From the NCBI RefSeq assembly GCF_037095735.1, contig NZ_JBAWKD010000007.1, positions 62,001 through 126,000 of the forward strand: 64,000 nt of DNA. The letters run 5' to 3'. This document shows positions 16,226-25,160 of this stretch, piece by piece. The DNA is from Frigidibacter sp037095735. Lineage in GTDB: Bacteria > Pseudomonadota > Alphaproteobacteria > Rhodobacterales > Rhodobacteraceae. The position numbers and the translations under genes were made by a program. Position 1 is the stretch's first letter, and each line of letters opens with the position of its first letter. Under the pieces are notes generated by a model. It saw nothing but the letters and a program-made list of their open reading frames with translations. It did no database searches and had not been told where the DNA came from.

Positions 16226-17020
16226 ATGACCCATCGCACCTATCTCTTCGTCCCCGGCGACCGGCCCGAGCGCTTCGACAAGGCCGTCGCCGCCGGTCCC
16301 GACGTGACAGTCCTCGATCTCGAGGACGCGGTCCTGCCCGAGGCCAAGCCCGCCGCGCGCGAGGCGATCCGCGGCTGGCTCGTGGCGGGTGGCCGCGCCG
16401 CGGTGCGCATCAACCCGGAAGGGACCGAGTGGCATGACGAGGACGTCGCCCTGCTGTCCACCCCCGGCGTCACCCATGCGCTGGTCCCCAAGGCCGAGGA
16501 CCCGGCCGCGCTCGCCCGCCTTGCCGCCGCCCTGCCAGCGGGCCTGCCGATCGTGCCGGTGATCGAAAGCGCGCTCGGCCTCTTCAACGCGCGCGAGATC
16601 GCGGCCGCGCCGGGCGTCGTGCAGCTGGCCTTCGGCTCGGTCGACTTCCAGCTCGACGCCGGGATCGAGGCCGAGGGCGAGGCGCTGCTGTATGCCCGCT
16701 CGCACCTCGTCCTCGCCTCGGCCGTGGCACGGATCGCGCCGCCGGTCGACGGGGTGACGGTCGCGCTCGACGATCCGGGCCAGCTCGAGGCCGACACGAA
16801 GCGCGCCAAGGCGCTCGGCTTCGCGGGCAAGCTCTGCATCCATCCCAAGCAGGTCGCCGGCGTCCACGCCGCCTTCGCCCCGGCAGAGGCCGAGGTGACC
16901 CGCGCCCGCGCCATCGTCGCCGCGGCCGAGGCGACGACGGCCGGGGCGATCCGGCTCGACGGCAAGCTGATCGACCGCCCAGTGGTCGAACAGGCGCGCC
17001 GGGTGCTTGCGCGCGCCTAG
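16226..17020 (+). CDS. HpcH/HpaI aldolase/citrate lyase beta-type (CitE-like) lyase
   Basis: A 264-residue CitE-like protein: YLFVPGDRPERFDKA at the start, DLEDAVLPEAK with metal-binding Glu/Asp residues, VRINPEG (CoA/phosphate binding), VPVIESALGLFNAREIA, FGSVDFQLD, and KLCIHPKQV at the end. Homologs cleave malyl-CoA, beta-methylmalyl-CoA or citramalyl-CoA. In this unit it would split the hydrated CoA ester made by MaoC into two central metabolites. The gene has its own Shine-Dalgarno (GGGGAGGG) 59 bases after the MFS gene. Its stop TAG shares the tetranucleotide CTAG with the stop of the convergent regulator at 17017. Confidence 0.85.
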   Translation: MTHRTYLFVPGDRPERFDKAVAAGPDVTVLDLEDAVLPEAKPAAREAIRGWLVAGGRAAVRINPEGTEWHDEDVALLSTPGVTHALVPKAEDPAALARLAAALPAGLPIVPVIESALGLFNAREIAAAPGVVQLAFGSVDFQLDAGIEAEGEALLYARSHLVLASAVARIAPPVDGVTVALDDPGQLEADTKRAKALGFAGKLCIHPKQVAGVHAAFAPAEAEVTRARAIVAAAEATTAGAIRLDGKLIDRPVVEQARRVLARA

Positions 17021-18024
17021 CCGCGCGGCTGCCGCCTGAGCCGCCCCGGCGGCAGCCCGAAACGGCTGCGGAACGCCCGGCTGAAGGCCGAGAGCGAGCC
17101 GAAGCCGCAGCGCAGCGCGATCTCGGACATCGGGTGGCGGCTGTCGGTCACCATCCGCCGCGCCGCCTGCAGGCGCAGCTCGGCCCCGTATTCGGCGGGG
17201 CCGACACCGACCTGATCGCGGAACAGGCTCTGCAGACGCCGCAGCGACAGGCCCACCGCCGCCGCCGTCTCGCCGGCGCTTTCGGGCGCGTCGAGCCGCG
17301 TCTCCATCCGCGCGATCGCGGCGGTGACGCGGGGATCGCCGCCCTCGGGCCGGCCCGCGGCAATCGCGGTCAGCTGGCTTTCCGCCCCGGCCCGGCGCGA
17401 GGTGATGAAGGTCCCCGCCACCTGCATCGCCAGCGCCACGCCATAGCGCGCCGCGATCAGTTCCAGCATCAGGTCCTGCGCCGGCCCCGCGCCGCCCGCG
17501 CTCAGCCGCCGGCCGGCGACGACATGGCGGTCGGGCACCACCTCGACTCCCGGATGGGCCGCCGCGAAATCCTCGAGATCCTCCCAATGCGTGGTGACCC
17601 GCGCCCCGTCGAGCAGGCCCGCCGCCGCCAGAAGCCAGCCGCCGCTGTCGATCGCGCCCAGCATCCCCACCCCCTTCGCGGCGCGGCGCAGGCTGCGCAC
17701 CAGCGCGCCCGTCGCCATCTCCTTCGCGCCATAGCCCGCCAGCACCAGCAGCAGGTCGGGCGGCGCCAGATCGGCCAACGCCACCTCGGCCGGCAGGTCG
17801 ATCCCGCAGGTCAGCGCCACCGGCCCGCCATCGCCCGACACGATCCGCCAGCGGAACGCCCGCGCGCCCAGATGCCGGTTCGCCGCGCGCAGGGGATCGA
17901 TCACCGAGCCCAGCGTCAGCAGCGAGGCCTGCGGCAGCACCAGCACCGCGATCTCGAGCGGGCCCGAGGCCGGGGCGAAGACGGAGGCAGCAGAAATCGG
18001 GCGACGGGTGGCGCTATCGGTCAT
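17017..18024 (-). CDS. cdhR: GATase1-like AraC-family activator, CdhR-type
   Basis: A 335-residue regulator. Residues about 20-190 form a class I glutamine-amidotransferase-like (DJ-1/PfpI) domain, as in GlxA, CdhR and GbdR, and lack an obvious catalytic role. The C-terminal 100 residues form an AraC helix-turn-helix pair (LSLRRLQSLFRDQVG and SEIALRCGFGSLSAFSRAFRSRFG). The ATG at 18024 was chosen because upstream codons run into the promoter. The gene is divergent from cdhC with 70 bases between them. In Pseudomonas the GATase1-AraC protein CdhR activates carnitine dehydrogenase genes in response to carnitine, and location and fold fit that role. Confidence 0.8.
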   Translation of the reverse strand: MTDSATRRPISAASVFAPASGPLEIAVLVLPQASLLTLGSVIDPLRAANRHLGARAFRWRIVSGDGGPVALTCGIDLPAEVALADLAPPDLLLVLAGYGAKEMATGALVRSLRRAAKGVGMLGAIDSGGWLLAAAGLLDGARVTTHWEDLEDFAAAHPGVEVVPDRHVVAGRRLSAGGAGPAQDLMLELIAARYGVALAMQVAGTFITSRRAGAESQLTAIAAGRPEGGDPRVTAAIARMETRLDAPESAGETAAAVGLSLRRLQSLFRDQVGVGPAEYGAELRLQAARRMVTDSRHPMSEIALRCGFGSLSAFSRAFRSRFGLPPGRLRRQPRG

Positions 18025-18094
18025 ATTCGCAGCGTGATCGGTCAAACACCGCCATGCAAGAGGTTTAGCTTCGGCCCCAACAAAGGAGTGTCCG
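18025..18094. promoter_or_regulatory. Divergent promoter region cdhR / cdhC
   Basis: A 70-base spacer between the divergent regulator and cdhC. It contains the cdhC Shine-Dalgarno (AAAGGAG at 18080-18086). No perfect palindrome is visible. The regulator is expected to bind here; exact boxes were not identified. Confidence 0.45.
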
Positions 18095-19018
18095 ATGCCG
18101 CTGTCCCCGAATCGCGAAACCTTCATCACCTGCGCCGTCACCGGCTCGGGCGGGACGCAGGACCGCAGCCCGCATGTGCCGCGCTCGCCGGCGCAGATCG
18201 CCGAAAGCGCCATCGCCGCCGCCAAGGCCGGGGCCGCGATCGTCCATTGCCACGTCCGCGACCCCGAGACCGGCGCGCCGTCGCGCGATCCGGCGCTGTA
18301 CCGCGAAGTCACCGAGCGCATCCGCGACAGCGACACCGACGTGGTGCTGAACCTGACCGCTGGCATGGGCGGCGACATGGTCTTCGGCGACGTGGAAAGC
18401 CCTCTGCCGCTGAAGGCGCAGGGCACCGACATGGGCGGCGCCACCGACCGGATGCGCCACATCGCCGACTGCCTGCCAGAGATCTGCACGCTCGACTGCG
18501 GCACGATGAACTTCGCCGAGGCCGATTACGTCATGACCAACACCCCCGGCATGTTGCGGGCGATGGGCGGGATGATGACGAAGCTGGGCGTGAAGCCCGA
18601 GATCGAGGCCTTCGACACCGGCCACCTGTGGTTCGCCAAGCAGCTCGTGGAAGAGGGCACGCTGGCCGGCCCGGCACTGGTGCAGCTGTGCATGGGCGTG
18701 CCGTGGGGCGCACCCGACGATCTGAACACCTTCCTCGCGATGGTGAACAACGTGCCCGCCGACTGGACCTGGTCGGCCTTCTCGCTCGGGCGCCACCAGA
18801 TGCCCTTCGTCGCGGCCTCGGTGCTGGCCGGCGGCAACGTCCGCGTCGGGCTCGAGGACAACCTCTGGCTGGGCAAGGGCCAGCTCGCCACCAATGCGCA
18901 GCTGGTGGAACGGGCGGTGACGATCATCGAGAACCTCGGCAGCCGCGTCATCGGCCCCGACGAGGTGCGCGCGAAGCTTGGCCTGACGAAACGCGCGCCC
19001 GTGCGGGTGGCGGCATGA
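18095..19018 (+). CDS. cdhC: 3-dehydrocarnitine cleavage enzyme (BKACE family)
   Basis: A 307-residue beta-keto acid cleavage enzyme. Family marks are ITCAVTGSGG, the zinc-binding HCHVRDPETG, LNLTAGMGGD, TLDCGTMNF and the C-terminal VRVGLEDNLWLGKGQLATNAQLVE. Members condense a beta-keto acid with acetyl-CoA and release acetoacetate and a new CoA ester. The next gene encodes L-carnitine dehydrogenase fused to a thioesterase, so this is most likely CdhC: 3-dehydrocarnitine plus acetyl-CoA giving betainyl-CoA plus acetoacetate. It overlaps the next gene by ATGA. Confidence 0.87.
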   Translation: MPLSPNRETFITCAVTGSGGTQDRSPHVPRSPAQIAESAIAAAKAGAAIVHCHVRDPETGAPSRDPALYREVTERIRDSDTDVVLNLTAGMGGDMVFGDVESPLPLKAQGTDMGGATDRMRHIADCLPEICTLDCGTMNFAEADYVMTNTPGMLRAMGGMMTKLGVKPEIEAFDTGHLWFAKQLVEEGTLAGPALVQLCMGVPWGAPDDLNTFLAMVNNVPADWTWSAFSLGRHQMPFVAASVLAGGNVRVGLEDNLWLGKGQLATNAQLVERAVTIIENLGSRVIGPDEVRAKLGLTKRAPVRVAA

Positions 19019-20481
19019 AGGCCGCGATCGTCGGCGGCGGCGTCATCGGCGGCGGCTGGGCCGCGCGCTTCCTGCTGAACGGCTGGGACGTGGCGGTCTT
19101 CGACCCCGACCCGGAAGCCGAACGCAAGATCGCCGCCGTGCTGTCGAACGCCCGTGCCGCCCTGCCGCTGCTGTCGGACACCGGACTGCCGGCCGAGGGT
19201 CGGCTGACCTTCCCCGCCACGCTGGCCGAGGCGGTGACCGGCGCCGACTACATTCAGGAGTCCGTTTCCGAGCGGCTCGACCTCAAGCACCGGGTGCTGG
19301 CAGAGATCCAGAAAGCCAACCCCACGGCACCGATCGGCTCGTCGACCTCGGGGTTCAAGCCGTCGGAGCTGCAGCAGGGCGCGCTGAACCCGGCCACGAT
19401 CTTCGTGGCCCACCCCTTCAATCCGGTCTACCTGCTGCCGCTGGCCGAGATCGTGCCCTCGCCCGCCTCCTCCCCCGACTTCATCGCGCAGGTGCAAGAG
19501 ACGCTGCGCGGCATCGGGATGTTCCCGCTGCACATCCGGAAGGAGATCGACGCCCATATCGGCGACCGCCTGCTCGAGGCGCTGTGGCGCGAGGCGCTGT
19601 GGCTGGTGCATGACGGCATCGCCACGACCGAGGAGATCGACGAGGTCATCCGCATGTCCTTCGGCCTGCGCTGGGCGCAGATGGGCCTGTTCGAGACCTA
19701 TCGCATCGCCGGAGGCGAGCCCGGGATGAAGCATTTCATGGCCCAGTTCGGCCCGGCGCTGGCCTGGCCCTGGACCAAGCTGATGGACGTGCCACCCTTC
19801 GACGATGCGCTGGTGGACCTGATCGCCGGCCAGTCCGACGCGCAGTCCGGCCACCACTCGATCCGGGAACTGGAACGGATCCGCGACGGCAATCTCGTGG
19901 CCTTCCTGCGCGCGCTGAAGGACCGCGACTGGGGGGCGGGCCGGGTCTTCAACGACCATGACCGGCGGCTCGCGGCGGCGGCGCCTGCGGCGCCAGTCCA
20001 GCAAAATCCGATGGTTACCGCCCGGATGGTGGTGCTTCCCAGCTGGATCGACTACAACGGCCACATGACGGAAAGCCGCTATCTCTTCGCGGGCTCGCAG
20101 ACCATCGACGCCTTCCTCGCCAAGATCGGCGCCGGGCTCGACTATGTCGCGGCGGGCAAGAGCTACTACACGGCCGAAAGCCACATCCGTCATCTCGACG
20201 AGGCGAAGGCGGGCGAGGGGCTGAGCGGATCCGTGCAGGTGCTGGCCGCGGACGACAAGCGCCTGCATGTCTGGATCAGCCTGACCCGCGACCGCGACGG
20301 GGTCGAGGTGGCGACGATCGAGCAGATGCTGCTGCATGTCGCCATGGCCGAGGGCCGCACCTGCCCCGCCGATCCGCAGGTCCTCGCGACGCTCTCGCCG
20401 ATCGCCGCCGCCCATGCTGACCTGCCCCGCCCCGAACACGCCGGGCGTCATGTCGGCCAGCGAAAGCCCATCCCTGCATGA
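19015..20481 (+). CDS. lcdH-cdhB: L-carnitine dehydrogenase fused to betainyl-CoA thioesterase
   Basis: A 488-residue two-domain protein. Residues 1-about 318 are a 3-hydroxyacyl-CoA-dehydrogenase-type NAD enzyme: GGGVIGGGWAARFLLNG (cofactor loop), IQESVSERLDLK, SSTSGF, and HPFNPVYLLPLAEIV containing the catalytic His. After an Ala/Pro linker (about 319-333), residues 335-488 form a hot-dog thioesterase (LPSWIDYNGHMTESRYL). Known carnitine dehydrogenases of rhizobia carry the same fusion. The dehydrogenase makes 3-dehydrocarnitine, CdhC makes betainyl-CoA and the thioesterase frees glycine betaine. It is coupled to cdhC by ATGA. Confidence 0.88.
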   Translation: MKAAIVGGGVIGGGWAARFLLNGWDVAVFDPDPEAERKIAAVLSNARAALPLLSDTGLPAEGRLTFPATLAEAVTGADYIQESVSERLDLKHRVLAEIQKANPTAPIGSSTSGFKPSELQQGALNPATIFVAHPFNPVYLLPLAEIVPSPASSPDFIAQVQETLRGIGMFPLHIRKEIDAHIGDRLLEALWREALWLVHDGIATTEEIDEVIRMSFGLRWAQMGLFETYRIAGGEPGMKHFMAQFGPALAWPWTKLMDVPPFDDALVDLIAGQSDAQSGHHSIRELERIRDGNLVAFLRALKDRDWGAGRVFNDHDRRLAAAAPAAPVQQNPMVTARMVVLPSWIDYNGHMTESRYLFAGSQTIDAFLAKIGAGLDYVAAGKSYYTAESHIRHLDEAKAGEGLSGSVQVLAADDKRLHVWISLTRDRDGVEVATIEQMLLHVAMAEGRTCPADPQVLATLSPIAAAHADLPRPEHAGRHVGQRKPIPA

Positions 20482-20491
20482 AGGCCTGCCC

Positions 20492-22489
20492 ATGAAGATC
20501 GCCACCGACCTGCCGCACGAGGTCACCGAGACGCCGCATCTCTGGATCCCGCTCAAGGACGGGACCCGGCTCGCGGCCCGTCTGTGGATGCCCGAAGGCG
20601 CGGGACAGGTGCCGGCGATCCTCGAATACCTGCCCTACCGCCGCCGTGACGGGACGGCGGTGCGCGACCAGCTGACCCATCCGTGGTTCGCCGGCCACGG
20701 CTATGCCTGCCTGCGCGTCGACATGCGCGGCAATGGCGACAGCGACGGGCTGATGGCCGACGAATACACCGCGCTCGAACAGTCCGACGCGGTCGAGGTC
20801 ATCGACTGGATCGCCGCGCAGCCCTGGTCGAACGGCGCGGTGGGCATGATGGGGATCAGCTGGGGCGGGTTCAATGCGCTGCAGGTCGCGGCGCTGGCGC
20901 CCGAACCGCTGAAGGCCATCGTCACGCTGTGCTCGACCACCGACCGCTACGCCGACGACATCCACTACAAGGGCGGCTGCATGCTCACCGAGAACCTCGG
21001 CTGGGCGGCGACGATGTGGTCCTTCTCGTCGCGCGCGCCCGACCCGGCGATCCGCGACGACTGGCGCGCGGTCTGGCTCGACCGGCTGGAAAGCGAGCCG
21101 TTCCTGGCGAAGACCTGGTTCGCGCACCAGACCCGCGACGGCTACTGGAAGCACGGCTCGGTCTGCGAGGATTATTCCGCGATCAAGGCCGCGGTGATGG
21201 CGGTCGGCGGCTGGGGCGACAGCTACAAGAACGCGGTGCCGCAGCTGGTCGAGAACATCGAGGGGCCCGTCCGCGGCATCAACGGCCCCTGGATGCACAA
21301 ATATCCGCATTTCGCCTATCCAGAACCGCGCATCGGCTTCCTGCAAGAGGCGAAGGGCTTCTGGGACACGCATCTGAAGGGCCTGCCCGACCCCGGCCGA
21401 CCGGCCTATGCGATGTACCTGCTGGACGGCGCCGCGCCCTCGACCTGGTACACCCACCGCCCCGGCCGCTGGATCGCCGAGCCCGCCTGGCCCGGCCCGA
21501 ATGTCACGGAACAGAGCCTGCCCCTGGGTCAGACCCCGCAAGGCCACGGCACGCTGGGCGCCGCGCCCGCGCCCTTCGCGGCACTGGTGGCGAGCCCCGA
21601 GCATTGCGGCATGGACGCGGGCGAGTACTGCGCGATCTTCCTCGGGCCAGAGATGCCGGGCGACCAGCGTCGCGACGACGCGCTGTCGGTCACCTTCGAC
21701 AGCGCGGCGCTGGCGCAGACCGACATCGTCGGCGCCCCGTCGGTGACCCTGCGCCTGCGCTCTGACACGCCGGTCGCGCATCTGGCGGTGCGGCTGAACC
21801 ACCTGCTGCCCGACGGCGCCGCGACGCGGATCACCTGGGGGCTACTGAACCTCTGCCAGCGCAACTCGCGCGAGCACCCAGAGGCGCTGACCCCCGGCGA
21901 AGAGATCGAGGTGACGATCCCCCTCGACCACATCGCCTATCGCCTGCCCGAAGGCCACCGGCTGCGGGTCTCGGTCTCGACCAGCTACTGGCCGATGATC
22001 TGGCCCTCGCCCGAACCTGCCCGCGTCACCCTGACCGGCGGCGCGCTGGCGCTGCCCATCCGACCCTCGGGCGACGGCGACGAGCTGACCTTCCCGCCGC
22101 CCGAGGCCGCGCCGCCGCTGGCGCTGCAGGAGATCCGCCCCGAGGCACACACCCGCCGGACAGAGATCGACCAGCGCACGGGCGTGGTTTCGCTGATCAT
22201 CGAGGACGATTTCGGCAAGGCGCGCGACCCGAACCACGGGCTGATCGCGGGTTCCACCTTGCGCGAATGGTGGGACATCCACCCCGACGACCCGCTGTCG
22301 GCCCGCGGCCGCACCCACTGGACGCAGGAAATCGAGCGCGACGGCACGTCCCTGCGCACCGAGGCCTTCACCGCGCTGCACTCGGATGCGACCACCTTCC
22401 ACCTCTCGGGCCGGATCGAGGCCTGGGAGAACGACCGCCTGATCTACGCCCGCGACGTGACCGAGACGGTCCCGCGCGACCATCTTTGA
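20492..22489 (+). CDS. CocE/NonD-family alpha/beta hydrolase (S15-like)
   Basis: A 665-residue hydrolase of the CocE/NonD (X-Pro dipeptidyl-peptidase S15) family. The N-terminal alpha/beta domain has YLPYRRRDGTAVRD, DMRGNGDSDG and the nucleophile motif GISWGGF. GPWMHKYPHF probably holds the catalytic His. A jelly-roll C-terminal domain follows from about residue 380. No signal peptide is seen. It starts 10 bases after the carnitine gene and precedes a peptide-type ABC transporter. This suggests an ester or amide hydrolase that releases carnitine from an imported conjugate such as an O-acylcarnitine; that substrate is inference. A peptidase role is the alternative. Confidence 0.83.
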   Translation: MKIATDLPHEVTETPHLWIPLKDGTRLAARLWMPEGAGQVPAILEYLPYRRRDGTAVRDQLTHPWFAGHGYACLRVDMRGNGDSDGLMADEYTALEQSDAVEVIDWIAAQPWSNGAVGMMGISWGGFNALQVAALAPEPLKAIVTLCSTTDRYADDIHYKGGCMLTENLGWAATMWSFSSRAPDPAIRDDWRAVWLDRLESEPFLAKTWFAHQTRDGYWKHGSVCEDYSAIKAAVMAVGGWGDSYKNAVPQLVENIEGPVRGINGPWMHKYPHFAYPEPRIGFLQEAKGFWDTHLKGLPDPGRPAYAMYLLDGAAPSTWYTHRPGRWIAEPAWPGPNVTEQSLPLGQTPQGHGTLGAAPAPFAALVASPEHCGMDAGEYCAIFLGPEMPGDQRRDDALSVTFDSAALAQTDIVGAPSVTLRLRSDTPVAHLAVRLNHLLPDGAATRITWGLLNLCQRNSREHPEALTPGEEIEVTIPLDHIAYRLPEGHRLRVSVSTSYWPMIWPSPEPARVTLTGGALALPIRPSGDGDELTFPPPEAAPPLALQEIRPEAHTRRTEIDQRTGVVSLIIEDDFGKARDPNHGLIAGSTLREWWDIHPDDPLSARGRTHWTQEIERDGTSLRTEAFTALHSDATTFHLSGRIEAWENDRLIYARDVTETVPRDHL

Positions 22490-22534
22490 CCACCCCGCAG
22501 GAAAACATTGCCGCAAGGCGTGAAATCACGATTA

Positions 22535-22548
22535 ATTGACGCATCAAT
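22535..22548 (+). promoter_or_regulatory. Inverted repeat ATTGA-N4-TCAAT upstream of the ABC transporter
   Basis: ATTGACGCATCAAT lies within an unusually AT-rich patch (about 22523-22552) of the 108-base spacer between the hydrolase and the binding-protein gene. It is placed like an operator or promoter for the transporter, 50 bases before its ATG. Confidence 0.45.
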
Positions 22549-22597
22549 CAAGAGTCGCTGCCACGACGCCGCGACCGTGACCCAGGGAGACCACCGC

Positions 22598-24187
22598 ATG
22601 TCCAACGAACTCGACTGGATGCTGGCGCGCACCATCGCCGGCCGGATGAACCGCCGCGCCTTCATCGGCCGCGCCACCGCACTGGGGCTGACCGCCACCG
22701 CCGCCAACGGCCTGCTGGCCCAGGGCGCGCGCGCGCAGGGCACCCCGAAGAAGGGCGGCACGCTGAAGATCGGGATGCAGGGCGGCGGCTCGACCGACAG
22801 CCTCGACCCGGCGCTGGCGGCGAACCAGGTCACCTTCCAGCTGCTGCGCATGTTCGGCGAGCCGCTCGTCGAACTGACGCCCGAGGGCGCGCTCGACATG
22901 CGGCTGGCCACCGACGTGTCCTCGACCCCCGACGCCAAGACCTGGAGCTTCGCGATCCGCAAGGGCGTGACCTTCCACGACGGCTCGAAGCTGACGCCCG
23001 ACGACGTGGTCGCGACCCTGAAGCGCCATTCCGACGAGAAGTCGCAATCGGGCGCGCTGGGGCTGATGAAGGGCATCTCGTCGATGAAGGTCGACGGCGA
23101 CAACGTGGTGATCGAGCTCGAGGCGCCGAACGCCGACCTGCCCTACCTGATGGCCGACTACCACCTGCTGATCCAGCCGAAGGGCGGCGTCGATGCGCCC
23201 GCCGCCGGCGTCGGCACCGGCGCCTACAAGGTCGCCTCGCACGAGCCCGGCGTCCGCGCGGTCTTCGAGAAGTTCGACGGCTACTGGGATGACAAGCTGG
23301 GCCATTTCGACTCGGTCGAGATCCTGGTGATCAACGACAACACCGCCCGTTCCTCGGCGCTGCAATCGGGCCAGGTGCACCTGATCAACCGCATCGACCC
23401 GAAGGTCGCGGGCCTGATGAGCCGCGCCCCGAACCTGACCGTGACCAACGTCTCGGGCCGCGGGCACTACGTCTTCATCATGCATTGCGACACCGCGCCC
23501 TTCGACAACCCGGATCTGCGCATGGCGCTGAAGCTGGCGGTCAACCGGCAGGAAATGGTCGACAAGATCCTGATGGGCTACGGCTCGGTCGGCAACGACT
23601 TCCCGATCAACGCCGCCTACCCGCTGTTCGACGCCTCGATCCCGCAGCGCGAATACGATCCCGAACAGGCCGCGGCGCTTTACAAGAAATCGGGCCACGA
23701 CGGCTCGCCGATCCTGATGTCCTGCTCGGACGTGGCCTTCGCCGGCGCGATGGACGCCGCCGCGCTCTTCCAGCAGTCGGCCCAGGCCGCCGGCATCCCG
23801 CTGCAGATCCAGCGCGAGCCCGGCGACGGCTACTGGTCGGACGTCTGGAACGTGAAGCCGTTCAGCGCCTCGTACTGGGGCGGGCGCCCGGTGCAGGACC
23901 AGATGTATTCGACGGCCTACCTGTCCACCGCCGACTGGAACGACACCCGCTTCAAGAACGCCGAGTTCGACGACCTGCTGATGAAGGCCCGCGGCGAGCT
24001 GGATGAGGCCAAGCGCAAAGAGATGTATGGCCGCATGGCGATGCTGGTGCGCGACGACGGCGGCCTGATCCTGCCGATGTTCAACGACTTCATCTCGGCC
24101 AACTCGAAGGACCTGATGGGCTGGCTCGACGATCCGAACCAGGACTTCATGAACGGCTACGCGCCGCACAAGTGCTGGTTCGCCTGA
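22598..24187 (+). CDS. ABC transporter substrate-binding protein, peptide/nickel type (SBP_bac_5)
   Basis: A 529-residue periplasmic binding protein of the DppA/OppA family. The N-terminus carries a twin-arginine signal (NRRAFIGRATALGLTATAA) with likely cleavage after GARAQ, so export may be by Tat. The family pattern is SLDPALAANQ, FAIRKGVTFHDGSKLTPDDV, GTGAYKVASHEPG and MALKLAVNRQEMVDKI. It heads a four-gene transporter operon directly after the carnitine genes, so its ligand may be carnitine, an acylcarnitine or a related conjugate. ATG at 22598 follows AGGGAG. Confidence 0.88.
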   Translation: MSNELDWMLARTIAGRMNRRAFIGRATALGLTATAANGLLAQGARAQGTPKKGGTLKIGMQGGGSTDSLDPALAANQVTFQLLRMFGEPLVELTPEGALDMRLATDVSSTPDAKTWSFAIRKGVTFHDGSKLTPDDVVATLKRHSDEKSQSGALGLMKGISSMKVDGDNVVIELEAPNADLPYLMADYHLLIQPKGGVDAPAAGVGTGAYKVASHEPGVRAVFEKFDGYWDDKLGHFDSVEILVINDNTARSSALQSGQVHLINRIDPKVAGLMSRAPNLTVTNVSGRGHYVFIMHCDTAPFDNPDLRMALKLAVNRQEMVDKILMGYGSVGNDFPINAAYPLFDASIPQREYDPEQAAALYKKSGHDGSPILMSCSDVAFAGAMDAAALFQQSAQAAGIPLQIQREPGDGYWSDVWNVKPFSASYWGGRPVQDQMYSTAYLSTADWNDTRFKNAEFDDLLMKARGELDEAKRKEMYGRMAMLVRDDGGLILPMFNDFISANSKDLMGWLDDPNQDFMNGYAPHKCWFA

Positions 24188-24197
24188 GGTCCGGCCC

Positions 24198-25160
24198 TTG
24201 AGCATCCATCCCGTCGCCAGACTGCTGGCCCAGCGCATCGCGCTGGGCCTCGTCCTCCTGTTCGCCGCCTCGATCCTGATCTTCGCCGGCACCCAGATCC
24301 TGCCCGGCGACGTGGCACAATCCATCCTCGGCCAGTCCGCGACGCCGCAGGCGCTGGCCAACCTGCGCGCCCAGCTCGGCCTCGACCAGCCGGCGATGAC
24401 CCGCTACCTCGCCTGGGCGGGCGGCGTGCTGCACGGCGATCTCGGCAAGGCGCTGACCAACGGTCAGGACATCGCCACCGCCATGTCGCAGCGGCTCGGC
24501 AACACGCTGTTCCTTGCCGGGGCCGCCGCGGTGATCGCGGTGCCGCTGGCGCTGATCCTCGGGCTCGTCTCGGTGCGCTACCGCGGCCGCTGGCCCGACC
24601 GCGTGATCTCGGCCGTCACCCTCTCGACCGTCTCGGTCCCCGAATTCCTGCTCGGCTATCTCGCGATGTTCTTTTTCGCGGTCCAGTACCGGGTCTTCCC
24701 CTCGGTCTCGACCGTCTACGATTCCATGGGCTTCTTCGAAAAGCTGCACGCGATCGGCCTGCCGGTGATGGTCCTCGTGCTCGTGGTCCTTGGCCACATG
24801 ATGCGCATGACCCGCGCCGCGATCCTGAACGTGATGCAGTCGGCCTATGTGGAAACGGCCGAGCTGAAGGGCCTGCGCCCCTTCACCATCATCGCCCGCC
24901 ACGCGCTGCCGAACGCGGTGGCGCCGGTCGTCAACGTCATCATGCTGAACATGGCCTATCTCGTGGTCGGCGTCGTGGTGGTCGAGGTGGTCTTCGTCTA
25001 TCCCGGCATGGGCCAATACCTCGTCGACCATGTCGCCAAGCGTGACGTGCCGGTGGTGCAGGCCTGCGGTCTGGTGTTCGCCGCCGTCTACATCGGGCTG
25101 AACATGCTGGCGGACCTCGTCGCCATCCTTGCCAACCCGCGCCTGAGGCACCCCAGATGA
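24198..25160 (+). CDS. ABC transporter permease (DppB type)
   Basis: A 320-residue permease with six hydrophobic helices and the DppB-type N-terminal LAQRIALGLVLLFAASILIFAGTQILPGDVA. The EAA-like loop is VETAELKGLRPFTIIARHALPNA. The only sensible start is TTG at 24198, 10 bases after the binding-protein stop, which may lower its translation relative to the binding protein. It overlaps the next permease gene by ATGA. Confidence 0.87.
   Translation: MSIHPVARLLAQRIALGLVLLFAASILIFAGTQILPGDVAQSILGQSATPQALANLRAQLGLDQPAMTRYLAWAGGVLHGDLGKALTNGQDIATAMSQRLGNTLFLAGAAAVIAVPLALILGLVSVRYRGRWPDRVISAVTLSTVSVPEFLLGYLAMFFFAVQYRVFPSVSTVYDSMGFFEKLHAIGLPVMVLVLVVLGHMMRMTRAAILNVMQSAYVETAELKGLRPFTIIARHALPNAVAPVVNVIMLNMAYLVVGVVVVEVVFVYPGMGQYLVDHVAKRDVPVVQACGLVFAAVYIGLNMLADLVAILANPRLRHPR

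Noticed and set aside
17134..18090. A long plus-strand frame opposite the AraC-type regulator that joins in frame to lcdH
   Set aside because: The real lcdH-cdhB start is the ATGA overlap at 19015; the upstream part is antisense and passes through cdhC in another frame.
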